From: Archegozetes longisetosus
Lineage: Eukaryota > Arthropoda > Arachnida > Sarcoptiformes > Trhypochthoniidae
Direction: 5' to 3'
DNA length: 64,000 bases
NCBI GenBank assembly: GCA_018873245.2
Contig: JAEMBT020000010.1
Location: 216,001 to 280,000 of the forward strand
This document shows positions 47,669-58,484 of the stretch, piece by piece. The position numbers and the translations under genes were made by a program. The first letter of the stretch is position 1. Every line of letters begins with the position of its first letter. Below the pieces are notes generated by a model that did not search any database, had not been told where the DNA came from, and was given only the letters and a program-made list of their open reading frames with translations.

Positions 47669-49060
47669 ATGCTCAAATTACTTATCATTACTGTGCTTAC
47701 TGTGCATCAAACTTATATCAATGCAGAGAATATTCGCCTAGGCTCTGGAGAAATAAGTTCAGATGATTTAAACACAACTCTTAATAAAATGAGAGAAGAA
47801 TTCGATCGCAAATTAAATGCAAATTTGGAAACATTGAATATAACAATTGCTAAAGAAATTGGCAAGTTAGGCGATCAAGTTTCACAACTAATTGAACAAA
47901 AAATTGGAAACTTGACAAATGATAATTCACAACTTGGGCAAAAAATTGAAGATCTTACAGAATATCTTGTATGCACACAGCAGAAGAACGAAATTGGCCA
48001 TCAGACATTTTTACACTGTGCTACAAATAAAGGTGCTCTGGACGTAATAAAACATCTCGTAGAACAAGGTGCTGACTTCAATGCTACTGATAAATATGGA
48101 AATACTCCTCTACGTTATGCTGCTTTTTATGGTCACTTGGACTTAGTAAAATATCTTCAAGACAAAGGCGCTAATTTCAAGGCTACTGATAATAATGGCA
48201 AAATTTCTTTGGACGAGGCTGTAAATAAAGGTGAACTCGACATTGTGAAATATCTTGTAGAAAAAGGCACTGATTTTAAGACTACTGACAAATATCGCAA
48301 TACTCTTTTGCATAATGCTGCATCGAATGGTCATCTGAACGTAGTGAAGTATCTTGTAGAAAAAGGAGCTAATTTCAAGAGTACTAATAAATATGGCGAT
48401 ACTCCTTTACACGAAGCTGCTTATTATGGTAATCTAGATGTAGTCAAATACTTTGTAGATAAAGGTGCTGATTTAAGGGCTACTAACATTAATGGAAACA
48501 TTCCTTTACACGAAGCTGCTTATATTGGTCATTTCGATGTAGTGAAATATCTTGTAGAAAAAGGCTCTGATTTCAATGCTACTGATAAATATGGCAATAC
48601 TGCTTTATACAAAGCTGCAAACAGAGGTGTTTTGGATATAGTGAAATATCTCGTAGGAAAAGGCGCTGAATTAAATCCTGCTAATAAAGATGGCAATACT
48701 CCTTTACACAAAGCTGCTTATAATGCGCATTTAGATGTAGTGAAATATCTTGTAGAACACGGCGCTGATTTCAATGCTAATAACAACTATCGTGATGCTG
48801 CTTTACATGATGCTGCAAATAGAGGTGTTTTGGATATAGTGAAATATCTCGTAGGAAAAGGCGCTGAATTCAAGGCTCCTAATAAAGATGGCAATACACC
48901 TTTACACCAAGCTGCTTTTCATGGCCATATGGATGTAGTAAAATATCTTGTAGAAAATGACGCTGATACTAAGGCTACTAATATTGAACGTTGGACTCCT
49001 TCAGACAAAGCTGAGTTTAATGGACATCTTGATATAGTAACATATCTTAAAGCACTTTAA
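47669..49060 (+). CDS. Secreted ankyrin-repeat protein, single exon
   Basis: Function unknown; ankyrin repeats bind other proteins. The 463-residue frame has no introns. Signal peptide MLKLLIITVLTVHQTYINA, then a coiled-coil-like stretch of about residues 30-95 with several Asn-x-Thr sites. Eleven 33-residue ankyrin repeats run from about residue 105 to the end. They show the pattern GNTPLHEAAYYGHLDVVKYL and EKGADFNATDKY, with a shorter last repeat. The repeats are very alike in DNA and protein, so local duplication within the gene is likely. Ankyrin proteins are mostly cytosolic, so a signal peptide is notable. The ATG follows TTTATGTTAG, which could be an acceptor after a 5'UTR intron. AATAAA at 49152. 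No other domain seen. Confidence 0.88.
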   Translation: MLKLLIITVLTVHQTYINAENIRLGSGEISSDDLNTTLNKMREEFDRKLNANLETLNITIAKEIGKLGDQVSQLIEQKIGNLTNDNSQLGQKIEDLTEYLVCTQQKNEIGHQTFLHCATNKGALDVIKHLVEQGADFNATDKYGNTPLRYAAFYGHLDLVKYLQDKGANFKATDNNGKISLDEAVNKGELDIVKYLVEKGTDFKTTDKYRNTLLHNAASNGHLNVVKYLVEKGANFKSTNKYGDTPLHEAAYYGNLDVVKYFVDKGADLRATNINGNIPLHEAAYIGHFDVVKYLVEKGSDFNATDKYGNTALYKAANRGVLDIVKYLVGKGAELNPANKDGNTPLHKAAYNAHLDVVKYLVEHGADFNANNNYRDAALHDAANRGVLDIVKYLVGKGAEFKAPNKDGNTPLHQAAFHGHMDVVKYLVENDADTKATNIERWTPSDKAEFNGHLDIVTYLKAL

Positions 49061-50114
49061 ACACAACAAACTGTTTTCGCTTTTTGAAAAATAACGAAAA
49101 TCTACAACTATGCTAAAGTTTCAAAGTAAATTCTCCCAACGACTAGTTTAGAATAAAATTGTTTAGCAAACGAGTTATTATTATGCCTTTCAAATTAACT
49201 CTTAATATTTCATTGGTTCTTTGCAGTCTCTTTCACTTAACTCTTAAATAGTAAAACGATTTTGATAAATGATTTCAGTAAAATAGGGTCTTTTTGACCC
49301 ATAGATTTATTTGGAAGAGTATGTCTTCGTAAGGGTTACAATGTATAACAGTTAGCATATTTTGTACTTTATTAGTGTCGTCATCCTTGACATAGTCCGT
49401 TTAAGGTTTAAGTGAAAACTAATTTCATATCGTCGGCTGAGAATTATTCAGTCCTATCGTCAAATTTTGGCGAAAATGAGTTATTGGCAGATCATTGGAG
49501 TACATCCGAATCTCTAACTTATAAATCAAAAATAATCAAAATATCTCAACCCCTTAGCATAAAATCACGAAAAAAGTGAAAATTTTAATGATTTTACTGA
49601 TTTTCTCGAATAATTTAACGGTATAAAAAATTGAAAATATCATATTTTGACTTGTTTTTTCATAAGCTTCCAAACAAAAAAGCTTGTCGAAATCGGAGCA
49701 ACTTTTGAAATTTTTGAAAAATTGACCTAGCTTATTTTTAATAGTATATCTGTTGTCCATGTATCATTGGGAGTCAGAATATATGATGAATTGTGAAAAA
49801 GTAAGTTGTTCCCTTTCTCTCCACTTTTACCGATCGTCATTCTCAATAATTTTTAGAAAGTATATTTCATGTAGATATTAAATATATTTTCGATTCTCTG
49901 AAATTTTCATGTTTCTATATTTTAAAAGTTGAAATATTCAATTATTCCTATATATTTTGCAGATAGTATTGTATAATTCTCAAAATTTTTCAGAAAATTA
50001 AGAAAAACTAAAAATATAACAATAATTATTCAAATAATATTCTAGTTTTGGACCCGTTGACAAAAATTTCGAAGCAATAAATTTGAAGTTGAGAAGTCCC
50101 CCAATCATTATATA
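49061..50114. other. Intergenic, no gene seen
   Basis: AT-rich, with a poly(A) signal for the ankyrin gene at 49152-49157. Otherwise nothing recognised. Confidence 0.5.
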
Positions 50115-51736
50115 CACTTACTCACAGAATTGTTTGAACAAACTTTATATAAAGTTAAAAATGATATATCTCGTAAAGTATTTGATATTATCTGAAAAGG
50201 TTTATAGAGATTTAAACCCTATTTATTCTAATTTTATTGATTAATAACTTTATATTATATATACAGCTATTAAATGTTTTAATAATTAATAATCGAATTT
50301 TAGTAATGTTTTGTCTTCACAAAATTATTTGCACAAAATTTAGGTCTTAAATTTCTAAACATATTTTTGCATAAGTTAATAAGATGTTGGAACTTCTTTG
50401 TTCTTGATGACTTCCTCCAATCTTTTAAGCATCGATTCAACCAATTTTCTAGTTATTTCAGGTTCAATATTTGACCAGATGTCTGTGATAGCTTTTTTGA
50501 GATCTTCTCTGTTTTTAATATAGTAAGTCCTAATTTTTCTATCGATTTCTGACCAAAGATGTTCAATTGGGTTTAGATCTGGCGAATTGGGAGGCCAATC
50601 TAATTTAGTAATCCGATTTTTGGCGAAAAATTGGTTAATAAGACCGGCGGTGTGTTTTGGATCGTTATCTTGCTGAAATTTAAATTTTCGTTTTGCAACA
50701 TTAAAACCTAATTTTGCTGCAAAAGACAATAGATTGCGGTCCAAAATGCCTTCATAGGTTTCTATAATCATAATACCATCAATAAATTCGATATTTCCGA
50801 CACCGTTTGCGGCCATACACCCCCAAACCAGTACCGACCCACCACCATGTTTTATAGTTGCCCGTAAACATTCTGTATTAAACGATTCTCCAGGTCTTCG
50901 CCATACTAAAATACGTCCATCAGAACCAAAAATGTTGAATTTTGACTCGTCGGACCATAAAATTTGGTTCAAGTACTCGATAGACTTACCTACATGTTCT
51001 CACCTATATCTCCTTTTCTTGTTTTTATAGTTAATGAACGGCTCCTTTCTCGCAACCCGACCGTTCAAACCTTTGTTCTAATAACCCGACGGATAGTTTC
51101 TGGACTTACGGACTTTCCCGTGTCCACGAGAACTTGTGCGGCCACCTTTGCGGCGCTTATTCGCCGGTCGTTTAAAACAGTTCTCAAAACTTTACGCTCC
51201 TCTCTATTATTAAGTATCTTTTTTCGGCCTCTTCCCTGAACATTGGCCACTCCCAAACCTTTGCGATACTTTGTCCATATGTATTGGACTGTTGAAAAGG
51301 GTATATTTAAGATTGCAGCCACTTCACGAACTTTTTGGCCATCCGACATGTGTCGGATGACAAGATCTCGTTTGGAGATCGACCGCTCTTTTCATTAAGC
51401 TACCATAGAAATAAATTAGGTGTCACAATTTAGGTATATAGTATGAGAATTAATACATGCACTAAACGATTAAAATACACTTTTCAATTAAGCACAATTA
51501 ATAAATTAAAATTTTGTGCAATCAATTTTGTGATCCGAAAAATGTATGACTTGTAAACAAATGTGACTAACATGACGATAAGTTTATCTGTTTTAAATGA
51601 CCGATATATCGTTTTAAAGTTTAAAAGATAAGGTTTAAAATAATATCAAATACTAATGTGTTAATACTTAATATTCAGATATAATTGATTATTAAAAATT
51701 TTTAGCGCGCTGTGCAAACATTTTTGTGAGTAAGTG
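50115..51736 (-). mobile_element. Tc1-like transposon, both ends present, coding frame broken
   Basis: Terminal repeats start CACTTACTCACA and continue with TGTTTG at both ends; TA duplications at 50113-50114 and 51737-51738; 1622 bp. The transposase is on the minus strand in two main frames. Frame 51349-51065 holds an HTH (REVAAILNIPFSTVQYIWTK), the GRGRKKIL linker and ISAAKVAAQVLVDTGKSV. Frame 50972-50376 holds ILWSDESKFNIFG (first Asp), VWGCMAANGVG, FQQDNDPKHTA (second Asp) and NSPDLNPIEHLW (Glu), to SMLKRLEEVIKNK: a DD34E type. Breaks: a one-base shift and TGA between the frames near 51000-51070, and a start region out of frame near 51380. Not autonomous as read. Confidence 0.93.
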
Positions 51737-51739
51737 TAT

Positions 51740-52253
51740 ATTCATTTCATATCGATATCTCACTTTTTCTCTTACTCACGATCTCAAACTTCAAAAGCGA
51801 TTTTCTCAAAAACTTTTTTTCTGTTTTTTCGTGAGATAGTACTGAATAATTCTAAGCTGACCATATATAGATTTACCGCCTAAACTCAAATAAAATTAAG
51901 TTTAAACATGAGTAAATTAAAATATATAATTTGTAAATTATTAATTTATCGTTTTACACGATCTGAATATACTGATTTGAAAATACTATAAATTTTATTA
52001 ACATTACAAATTGCATTAAACAAATATAAAAGTTTTTATAGACCTTTGTGTCATTTTGACCCATGAAATAATGTTCTAGGGTTAAATATTAAGTCACTTT
52101 TTATAATTGAAACAGTGAAGTTTTTCACTGTTTTATATTTTTCATTAATGAGCGTTTAACATTGAAAAATTTGACAAACAATAGTTCAATTACGAAACAG
52201 AAAGAAGACATTTATTGAGCTTGAAAAATCATGAAAATTAGTATTTCGGGAAC
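51740..52253. other. Intergenic, no gene seen
   Basis: AT-rich spacer between the Tc1-like element and the foldback element. Confidence 0.45.
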
Positions 52254-53242
52254 TTATAAAATTATGGCAGTAATTTAGAACATGGACCATCATATTATAT
52301 CCATATATATCAACTCTGCTACATAAAAAAGTATATTGAGGGCATTCCGAAATGATCACGCCCATATTTTCATAATTTTTGTTAGTGGAGAGAATAAAGA
52401 AATGGTCTCACTTCTTAGATACTTTAAAGGCTATGCCTAACAAATTTTTTATCTAGCTCCTACTTGGAGTCCTCTACAAGGTCACGCCCCAAAGTTTGAC
52501 CACGCTCCCTTTTTTAACAGTACCCAGTATGTGCTCTAAAGTGTTCAAAGCATGACCCATATCACATAGATGACAGATATGCCCCTCCTCTATTTAAGGC
52601 TTCCCCTTCTCCATCTGAATCAACCAGTGGGGACTCTGACTTGGAAGTCCATGTAAAGTTCCAGCACCCACCGGCCCATTCCTGATTGACTCCACCGTCA
52701 CAAATATGATGCCATTGGACTTCTCACTGACCTGAGTTTGGCGAGACTCGACAGACGACGAATAGGTCTGTGAGATAAATCCAATGACACCCCATTTGTG
52801 GGGTGGGATCAGGCGGGACAGTTTTACGGGGTTTAAGGTTAGAGGTTACATGACAGATTCAAGAAGTAGAGTTAGGTTTTGTGGTTACGCCTCGATGCAG
52901 GAGGGGCATATCTATTATCTACATGATATGGGTAATGCTTAGAACACTTTAGAGCACGTACTGGGTACTTTAGAAAAAGGAGGCGGAGTCAAACTTTGGG
53001 GCGTGACCTTGTAGAGGACTCCAAGTAGGAGCTAGATAAAATGTTAGTTGGGTATAGCCCTTGAAGTGTCTAAGAAATGGACCATTTCCTTATTCTCTTC
53101 ATTAACAAAAAAATCGAGTAAATTATGACAAAAGTGGGCGAGAACATTTCGGATCGCCCTCAACATACTCTTCATATGGAGTGGAGTCGATATATATGGA
53201 TATAATGTGATGGTCCATGTTCTAAACTACAACCAAAATTAT
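52254..53242. mobile_element. Foldback element with about 330-bp inverted arms
   Basis: The left arm from TTTAGAACATGGACCATCAT (52273) to about 52590 matches in reverse complement the right arm from about 52890 to ATGATGGTCCATGTTCTAAA (53227). Weaker pairing extends to about 52254 and 53242. Shared landmarks include CTACTTGGAGTCCTCTACAA with its complement and GGTCACGCCCCAAAGTTTGA with its complement. The centre (about 52600-52880) is unpaired and richer in GC. No open frame with a domain. The right end lies about 30 bp from the stop of the decayed receptor gene. Confidence 0.9.
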
Positions 53243-53274
53243 TATACGACTGAAAATTTTTGATTTTACCACAA

Positions 53275-54183
53275 CTAATTATTTTCTTCAATTTCATTCA
53301 TTTCTATAGCTTTTGCTAAAAACACTGATTCTAAGCCAATAGATGCTGTCGTTGAACCAGTTATGTGGTCTAAAACTGTATCGGTATATTTTTGATAATT
53401 ATTTCCGAAAAGTTTGAAACTAAAGTCTTCATTATAGCCATATTTCGTTAATTTTGATTTTATTCTAACAAAAATCTCAATTTTTCATTCAGTTCTTCAA
53501 CTTGAATTGGTAGGTATTTACAAATGATATAAAGTAGACGATATGGTACATAACGATTATGTAGGTATGAGAACCGATTAATACAAAGATGAGATTTAGA
53601 GGAAATGCATAGAAAAATTGATTAAGAGAACAATTGAAAAAGATCGGCAAGTTGTAAGCAATCAAAGCCCTTATTATGGCTAGAGGTCTTGAGAAATTAT
53701 CGCTAATATAGAATGTTCGTTTCACTGTTTTCACGAATTTGCAGATTTTGGCTTTATCTGAAAGTCCAATACTTACCAGTGAGGTGAATCCTGATATCAT
53801 TTCAAGTGGTTTCAAATAAGTCGGTAATTCGTTGTTCTTGTAATTTCTATAATGAATCCATTGTGAATCATCGTTAAGGTAAATATTATTATTGCTAGGA
53901 TATCAAAGTGAATCCTCGCGTTCTTAAAATATGAGAAGTCGACAATTATTATGAAATATTCAGGATTTTCTTCTGGTAATAGTAAAGAAGTTATAGATTT
54001 TATCAATAATATCGAATTCGCTATAGCAACCAATAATTGATTATGAAATCTGTTCCTTTTATTCGACCAGTTTTGGAAAAGAGATAAGCCGTTGACATAT
54101 AACTGAGATCCGGCAGAAGTGATCCACAATTCTGTCGGTAAGATTTGTGATGGATCGAAATCACTTTCTATATTCAACGCCAT
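53275..54183 (-). pseudogene. Gustatory-receptor-like chemoreceptor, decayed
   Basis: The minus strand starts with ATG (54183) and reads SDFDPSQILPTELWITSAGS, LFQNWSNKRNRFHNQLLVAI, a membrane segment, FSYFKNARIHFDILAIIIF, then stops at 53812. A second frame, in phase with LPTYLKPLEMISGFTSL just before it, gives SIGLSDKAKICKFV, two or three membrane segments (IIRALIAYNLPIFF, LNLIFVLIGSHTYIIVMYHI) and stops at 53489. Further pieces in other frames (QVEELNEKLRFLLE, GSTTASIGLESVFLA) reach 53275. A multi-pass protein with this N-terminus fits mite gustatory receptors as I know the family; assignment is moderate. At least three frame breaks; a GTAAGT inside the second frame is an alternative donor. 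Confidence 0.55.
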
Positions 54184-54519
54184 TCAGTTTTCAGTTTTAA
54201 TTGACTTATTAAATTTGATAAATATATAAATATTGTTATTGAAGTTCTTTGAAATGACATCAAAAGATGAGAATATTATTGAGTTTTCTTATTATTTACT
54301 GCTATTTATTCAATAGTATCATGATAAGAGCTAATAAAACTTCGATAGAAAGATGTCTCAATAAAAACTCATTAAAACTCCAATAATTATCTTATTTACT
54401 AAGATTCATGGTAATTTTTATTTAATGGAAGACTATTTCCTGTTGATTGATCTTTGAGCATCGATTCTATATCTGCTGTTTTATAGCTTAATTTCATATT
54501 GAGCTATCATTCAGTTTAA

Positions 54520-54989
54520 CCCTTCGCCACAACTGTGGGGTAAAATATTCCCAAGTTTGACTTTAAAAATCTCGTAAAAATCAACAAAACGTCGTTGCTT
54601 CTTGAGAATTTAGGTGTTCCTCAGTCATATATCTGGCTTTGAATGACACAAAAGCCGATTAATTTAGACTTATAACTTTATTTAAAAAAACCTTTCTGGC
54701 AACGTGTTTGGCTGAGGACAGAAATTTCCCCTAACATCGTAGTGCTTTGTGTTTACTATGTGTGTCGCAGTGCTGTAATGTCGCTACTAGCAATTTGAAC
54801 CACTGATGACGCTGTAGCAGATAATAACTAAAAATTAATTTGTAAATTTAAACTTCGAAAACAAGGGCTAACCTTGATTCTGAAAGCATTCAGACTAACC
54901 TAGAACAGATATAAAGGGTGAAAAACGTGGGGTAACATTTTACCCCACAGTTAATTTTACGTTTTCGAAAATTAAGTTGTGACGAAGGG
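54520..54989. mobile_element. piggyBac-type MITE, 470 bp
   Basis: Flanked by TTAA on both sides (54516-54519 and 54990-54993), the piggyBac target site. Ends are CCCTTCGYCACAACT inverted. Subterminal inverted motifs CTGTGGGGTAAAAT (left) and its complement (right, about 54935-54955) add to the structure. No coding capacity seen. Confidence 0.9.
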
Positions 54990-56552
54990 TTAAGTAAAAG
55001 TATGACTTTTTAATTAGGCTATCACAAGAAAATAAACTGAATATAAAAAATTTGAATTAATAGCTATCTAAATAGTGAAAATACAAATCTGAGTGTTTCA
55101 TTACTATGTAATGAATTTACTGTGATATAATTAAAAATCTGTTCACAAATATTTCTACAATTATTAAAAGTTATTATTTGAGAATCAATAAATTAGAAAA
55201 ACCTTTAAAAATAATTTATACTCAATTGAAGAAAAGATATTAGTAGCTTCTTAACGATGTTTAATGACTCAAATTCATTTCCAAGATGTCAGCAACTAAA
55301 TTTTAAATAGCCTAAGTGTTGATACGAGTATATTATTTCTATCGATAATTTACATTAAATTCATAATGTATTTGAAAAAATGCTGACAATTTTACTGAGT
55401 TACTTAGATTAAAACTGAATGTAAGCTAATTATAATTTTCAATTATAACTTGAAATGCAGAACCAAAATCAGTCTCCAATTTAATTTCATTAAATGATAT
55501 ATACTTTACTGATCCACTGACTTTTCAAGCATTCTATAAAGCGCTTCTTCCGGTTGGTGATTACTTTTCTAGGTCTCAGTCTTATGACAGATTTTAGGAC
55601 GATCGAGATCTGCAAATTTATTTTCCTAAGTCCTGGTTTTGTTAAGCAATGGTGTTGGTGAAAATGCATTCTGTATATTACTGCCATTGTGTGGCAGCAC
55701 TTGTCATCTCATGATAGAAACCCGAAGAATTTATGATTTTCGGCATCCATTAGCTATTGTTATCTACGTCCATAAGTGAATTGATGACACAAGTTATTTA
55801 AATAAAAATTGATGTTTTATCCATTTTAGTTATATTAATATATAAGCGTTATTGAGCATATAATACCTGAACTTTTATTCAATAGTAGTCTATAACTATT
55901 GTATTTCAGCCATAAATCTAATTTCACTTAATAAGACTGATGAAACTAAAGATCAGTCTTCGGTCAGAATTCATAATTTACCGATGATGACCGAAATCAT
56001 CTTTGTTATGTAACTAAACAAATTCGTAGCCAAAGTGATCTAAAATGAGCTTATTATTCCTAATTCCAGCGACATAAACATATTTCAATTGACATAAAAT
56101 ACTATATTATTCGTATTTCTCTATAAATGATGTCTGAGGGATCAGGTTTTACTAGTCTTAAAGAATGCACATTCTTAGTAAAATCGAGATTTTACTTATG
56201 TTAAAACTACTGACTGAAAAAATGTTTCAAAGAACAAAATTATTTCTTATGATACATACTGAAATCTTAGTAAATACTGCTTGTTTTGCTCTTTCTATAC
56301 ACTAGTTATCATAAAATAGTTTTAATATATTTAAATACTTTTGATTTGTCATATTGATATGAAAAGTTAGAATAACTTTCTATTTTACAAGTTTCTGAAA
56401 AAATCTTTACAATTGTTTGCCATGAATAAACAGTTGGTTCCATAAAGGTATACACCTGTGAATACCTTACCCGACATATGAAAGCCTCACGCAGCAATGA
56501 TTCATAAACGAACGCATAAATCTGAACGAATACAATCATAGTTAGCCTTCTG

Positions 56553-56588
56553 TGCATCAAGTGCATCAAGTGCATCAAGTGCATCAAG
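56553..56588. repeat. Four tandem copies of TGCATCAAG
   Basis: Perfect 9-bp unit at 56553, 56562, 56571 and 56580. In the reverse frame it would encode repeated Leu-Met-His, which explains a spurious open frame there. Confidence 0.97.
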
Positions 56589-56721
56589 ACAAGTGCTAAG
56601 ATGTCTACTGAATGTAAACTCTGTTAATTATATTATGCGTAGGGGTTAGTCGAATAATTAAACACAAATACTTTTCAACGCATCTTTGATTAATATCAAA
56701 TCTTCAATCTAAGATATAATC

Positions 56722-56751
56722 TCACACACACACACACGCACGCACACACAA
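56722..56751. repeat. (CA)n microsatellite
   Basis: CA repeat interrupted by two CG units. Confidence 0.95.
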
Positions 56752-57198
56752 ACGATTTCATATTTCATCAACATTACGATTGCCAGACCCGCAGAATTGG
56801 TCTAAAGTTACAGGATTAGGTAGTCTCTAAGATTTCAACAAAACAAATCCTCGACAGAATTTTTCAAATATCAATATTAATCATCAAAATATGTTCAAAT
56901 TTTGTCGAGAAAGTGAGTTTTATCTCCGTTGAAGCGACTCTAAGCATAGGGGAGGTACAAAACGAAACAAGAACTAGAATAATTTTGTTTCAAAGTTCAC
57001 GTTGAAAGATATGACAAATTTCTTTACACTGAAACATATATCGTGATAGTTAAGTTGCTTTCTAATCTTGTACAAATACCTTTGAATCATTAGTTTATAC
57101 TGAGAATACTATGTTGTTTGAAATGAATATGTTTAGCTTTAGTAACTCCCATTATGTAATTTAGATTTATTCTAACAAAATATGTTAATATTTTTAAC

Positions 57199-57706
57199 TA
57201 GGGTGACCGCATTTCCTTAGTCGTGCAGGACAGTCCTGCAAATCATGCCTTATCTACTGTATTCTTCTAAGATATTTTGGCGGTTGCATTTGCCCTTCAA
57301 TTTATTAACTTTAATATTGAAAATTTGACCTTTATCAACTTTAGTTTCTAAATGCTACTTCTAAGAGCCATATTAGCGAAATTCTTATGAAACTTCAGAA
57401 AAACAAGTTTTATCAGGTAAACAATTTTAATCTTTTAAGCTTTCACCTTAAGTTTTAAAATATACTTAATTCACTCATATTTATAACGCGTTACATCTTA
57501 GTTCTCTGCTTAAAAATAATTTTGAATTATTAGAATTATACCTTATTTTGTTCAAAGATAAAATTATTTTACGTAATGCTGCAAAATCTGATAAAAATAT
57601 AAGTTTAGACACAAATAGATAAAATTTGAATAATTTTTAAAAATTTACAGGAGGAGATCCTTACATTTTTTGTCCCGTATTTTCGAAAGCATATGTGGTT
57701 ACCCTA
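57199..57706. mobile_element. hAT-like MITE, about 508 bp
   Basis: Ends TAGGGTGACCGCAT (left) and, inverted, TAGGGTAACCACAT (right). TTTTAACTA occurs directly on both sides (57192-57200 and 57708-57716), fitting a target duplication of about 8 bp. Near the left end is the palindrome GCAGGACAGTCCTGC. No open frame with a domain. Confidence 0.7.
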
Positions 57707-57719
57707 CTTTTAACTATAT

Positions 57720-58480
57720 ATGAAATAAGATGTAACTTTATAGATTTTGTATTTTGCGTAATAAAAATACGTCAAATATTGAAAACTGTAATTAAAAGTC
57801 TTCTACTTTTTTTAAGTGCGTCTTTACGATGTGATAGAGAAGTTTTGATATGTTTGTCGGGACCAATCTGAATCATAAACATATTCACAAATAATCACTA
57901 TTATTAGAATATTAAACTGATAAGCAATTGTTGTAAAAGTTTCATTGTTAATTTTAATTACAGGATCACTTTTTAGAATTCTTTATCTTTAAGTTAATTA
58001 CATTTATGAAAGGACATTGCCATCAATCAAGATAATAACCAAAGGAACTAAACTTTTCAAAAAATTATTTAAGCAATTTTTTAAAATCAGAGCTGAATTC
58101 AAGGTTCAAAGAAAATCTCTGAAAAATCATCTAATAAAACTTCTGTAGATTTAGAAAAATTTTCATCTTTATTCGTAGTTGAAATAAACTTTAAGCGCTT
58201 TCTTCTATTTCAGATCTTTGAGCCGAAGATTTACTAAAAACTACACACTTTCGATAATAAATTATAAGATAGACTTCATTAAATTCAAACTAAATAATAA
58301 AATGAACAAGTACTTAAAAAATACATAAATTTTATCTAATCTTATCCTGACGTCTTTTGTAAGGTATTATATTAGATGAAAAAATTCTTTTTAGCAACAT
58401 TTATTTCAAGCTTTTCAAATTATTTTTGGGATTATTGGAGAATAATTAAAAAAAAGAATCAAAATATCTCTATAAAATTT
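57720..58480. other. Intergenic upstream of sphingomyelinase gene
   Basis: AT-rich. TATAAAATTT at 58471 is a possible TATA box, but it is only 14 bases from the ATG, so it is doubtful. Nothing else recognised. Confidence 0.4.
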
Positions 58481-58484
58481 TGAA

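Larger units (their letters stand above)
54995..57190. other. Intergenic with simple repeats
   Basis: No gene recognised. Near 55955-56020 a GGTCAGAATT...GATGACCGAAATC stretch recalls the hAT-type MITE end motif. Simple repeats are listed separately. Confidence 0.45.

Noticed and set aside
47669..49060. Latrotoxin-like assignment for the ankyrin protein
   Set aside because: Only ankyrin repeats are shared; the protein is far too short and lacks the characteristic N-terminal region.
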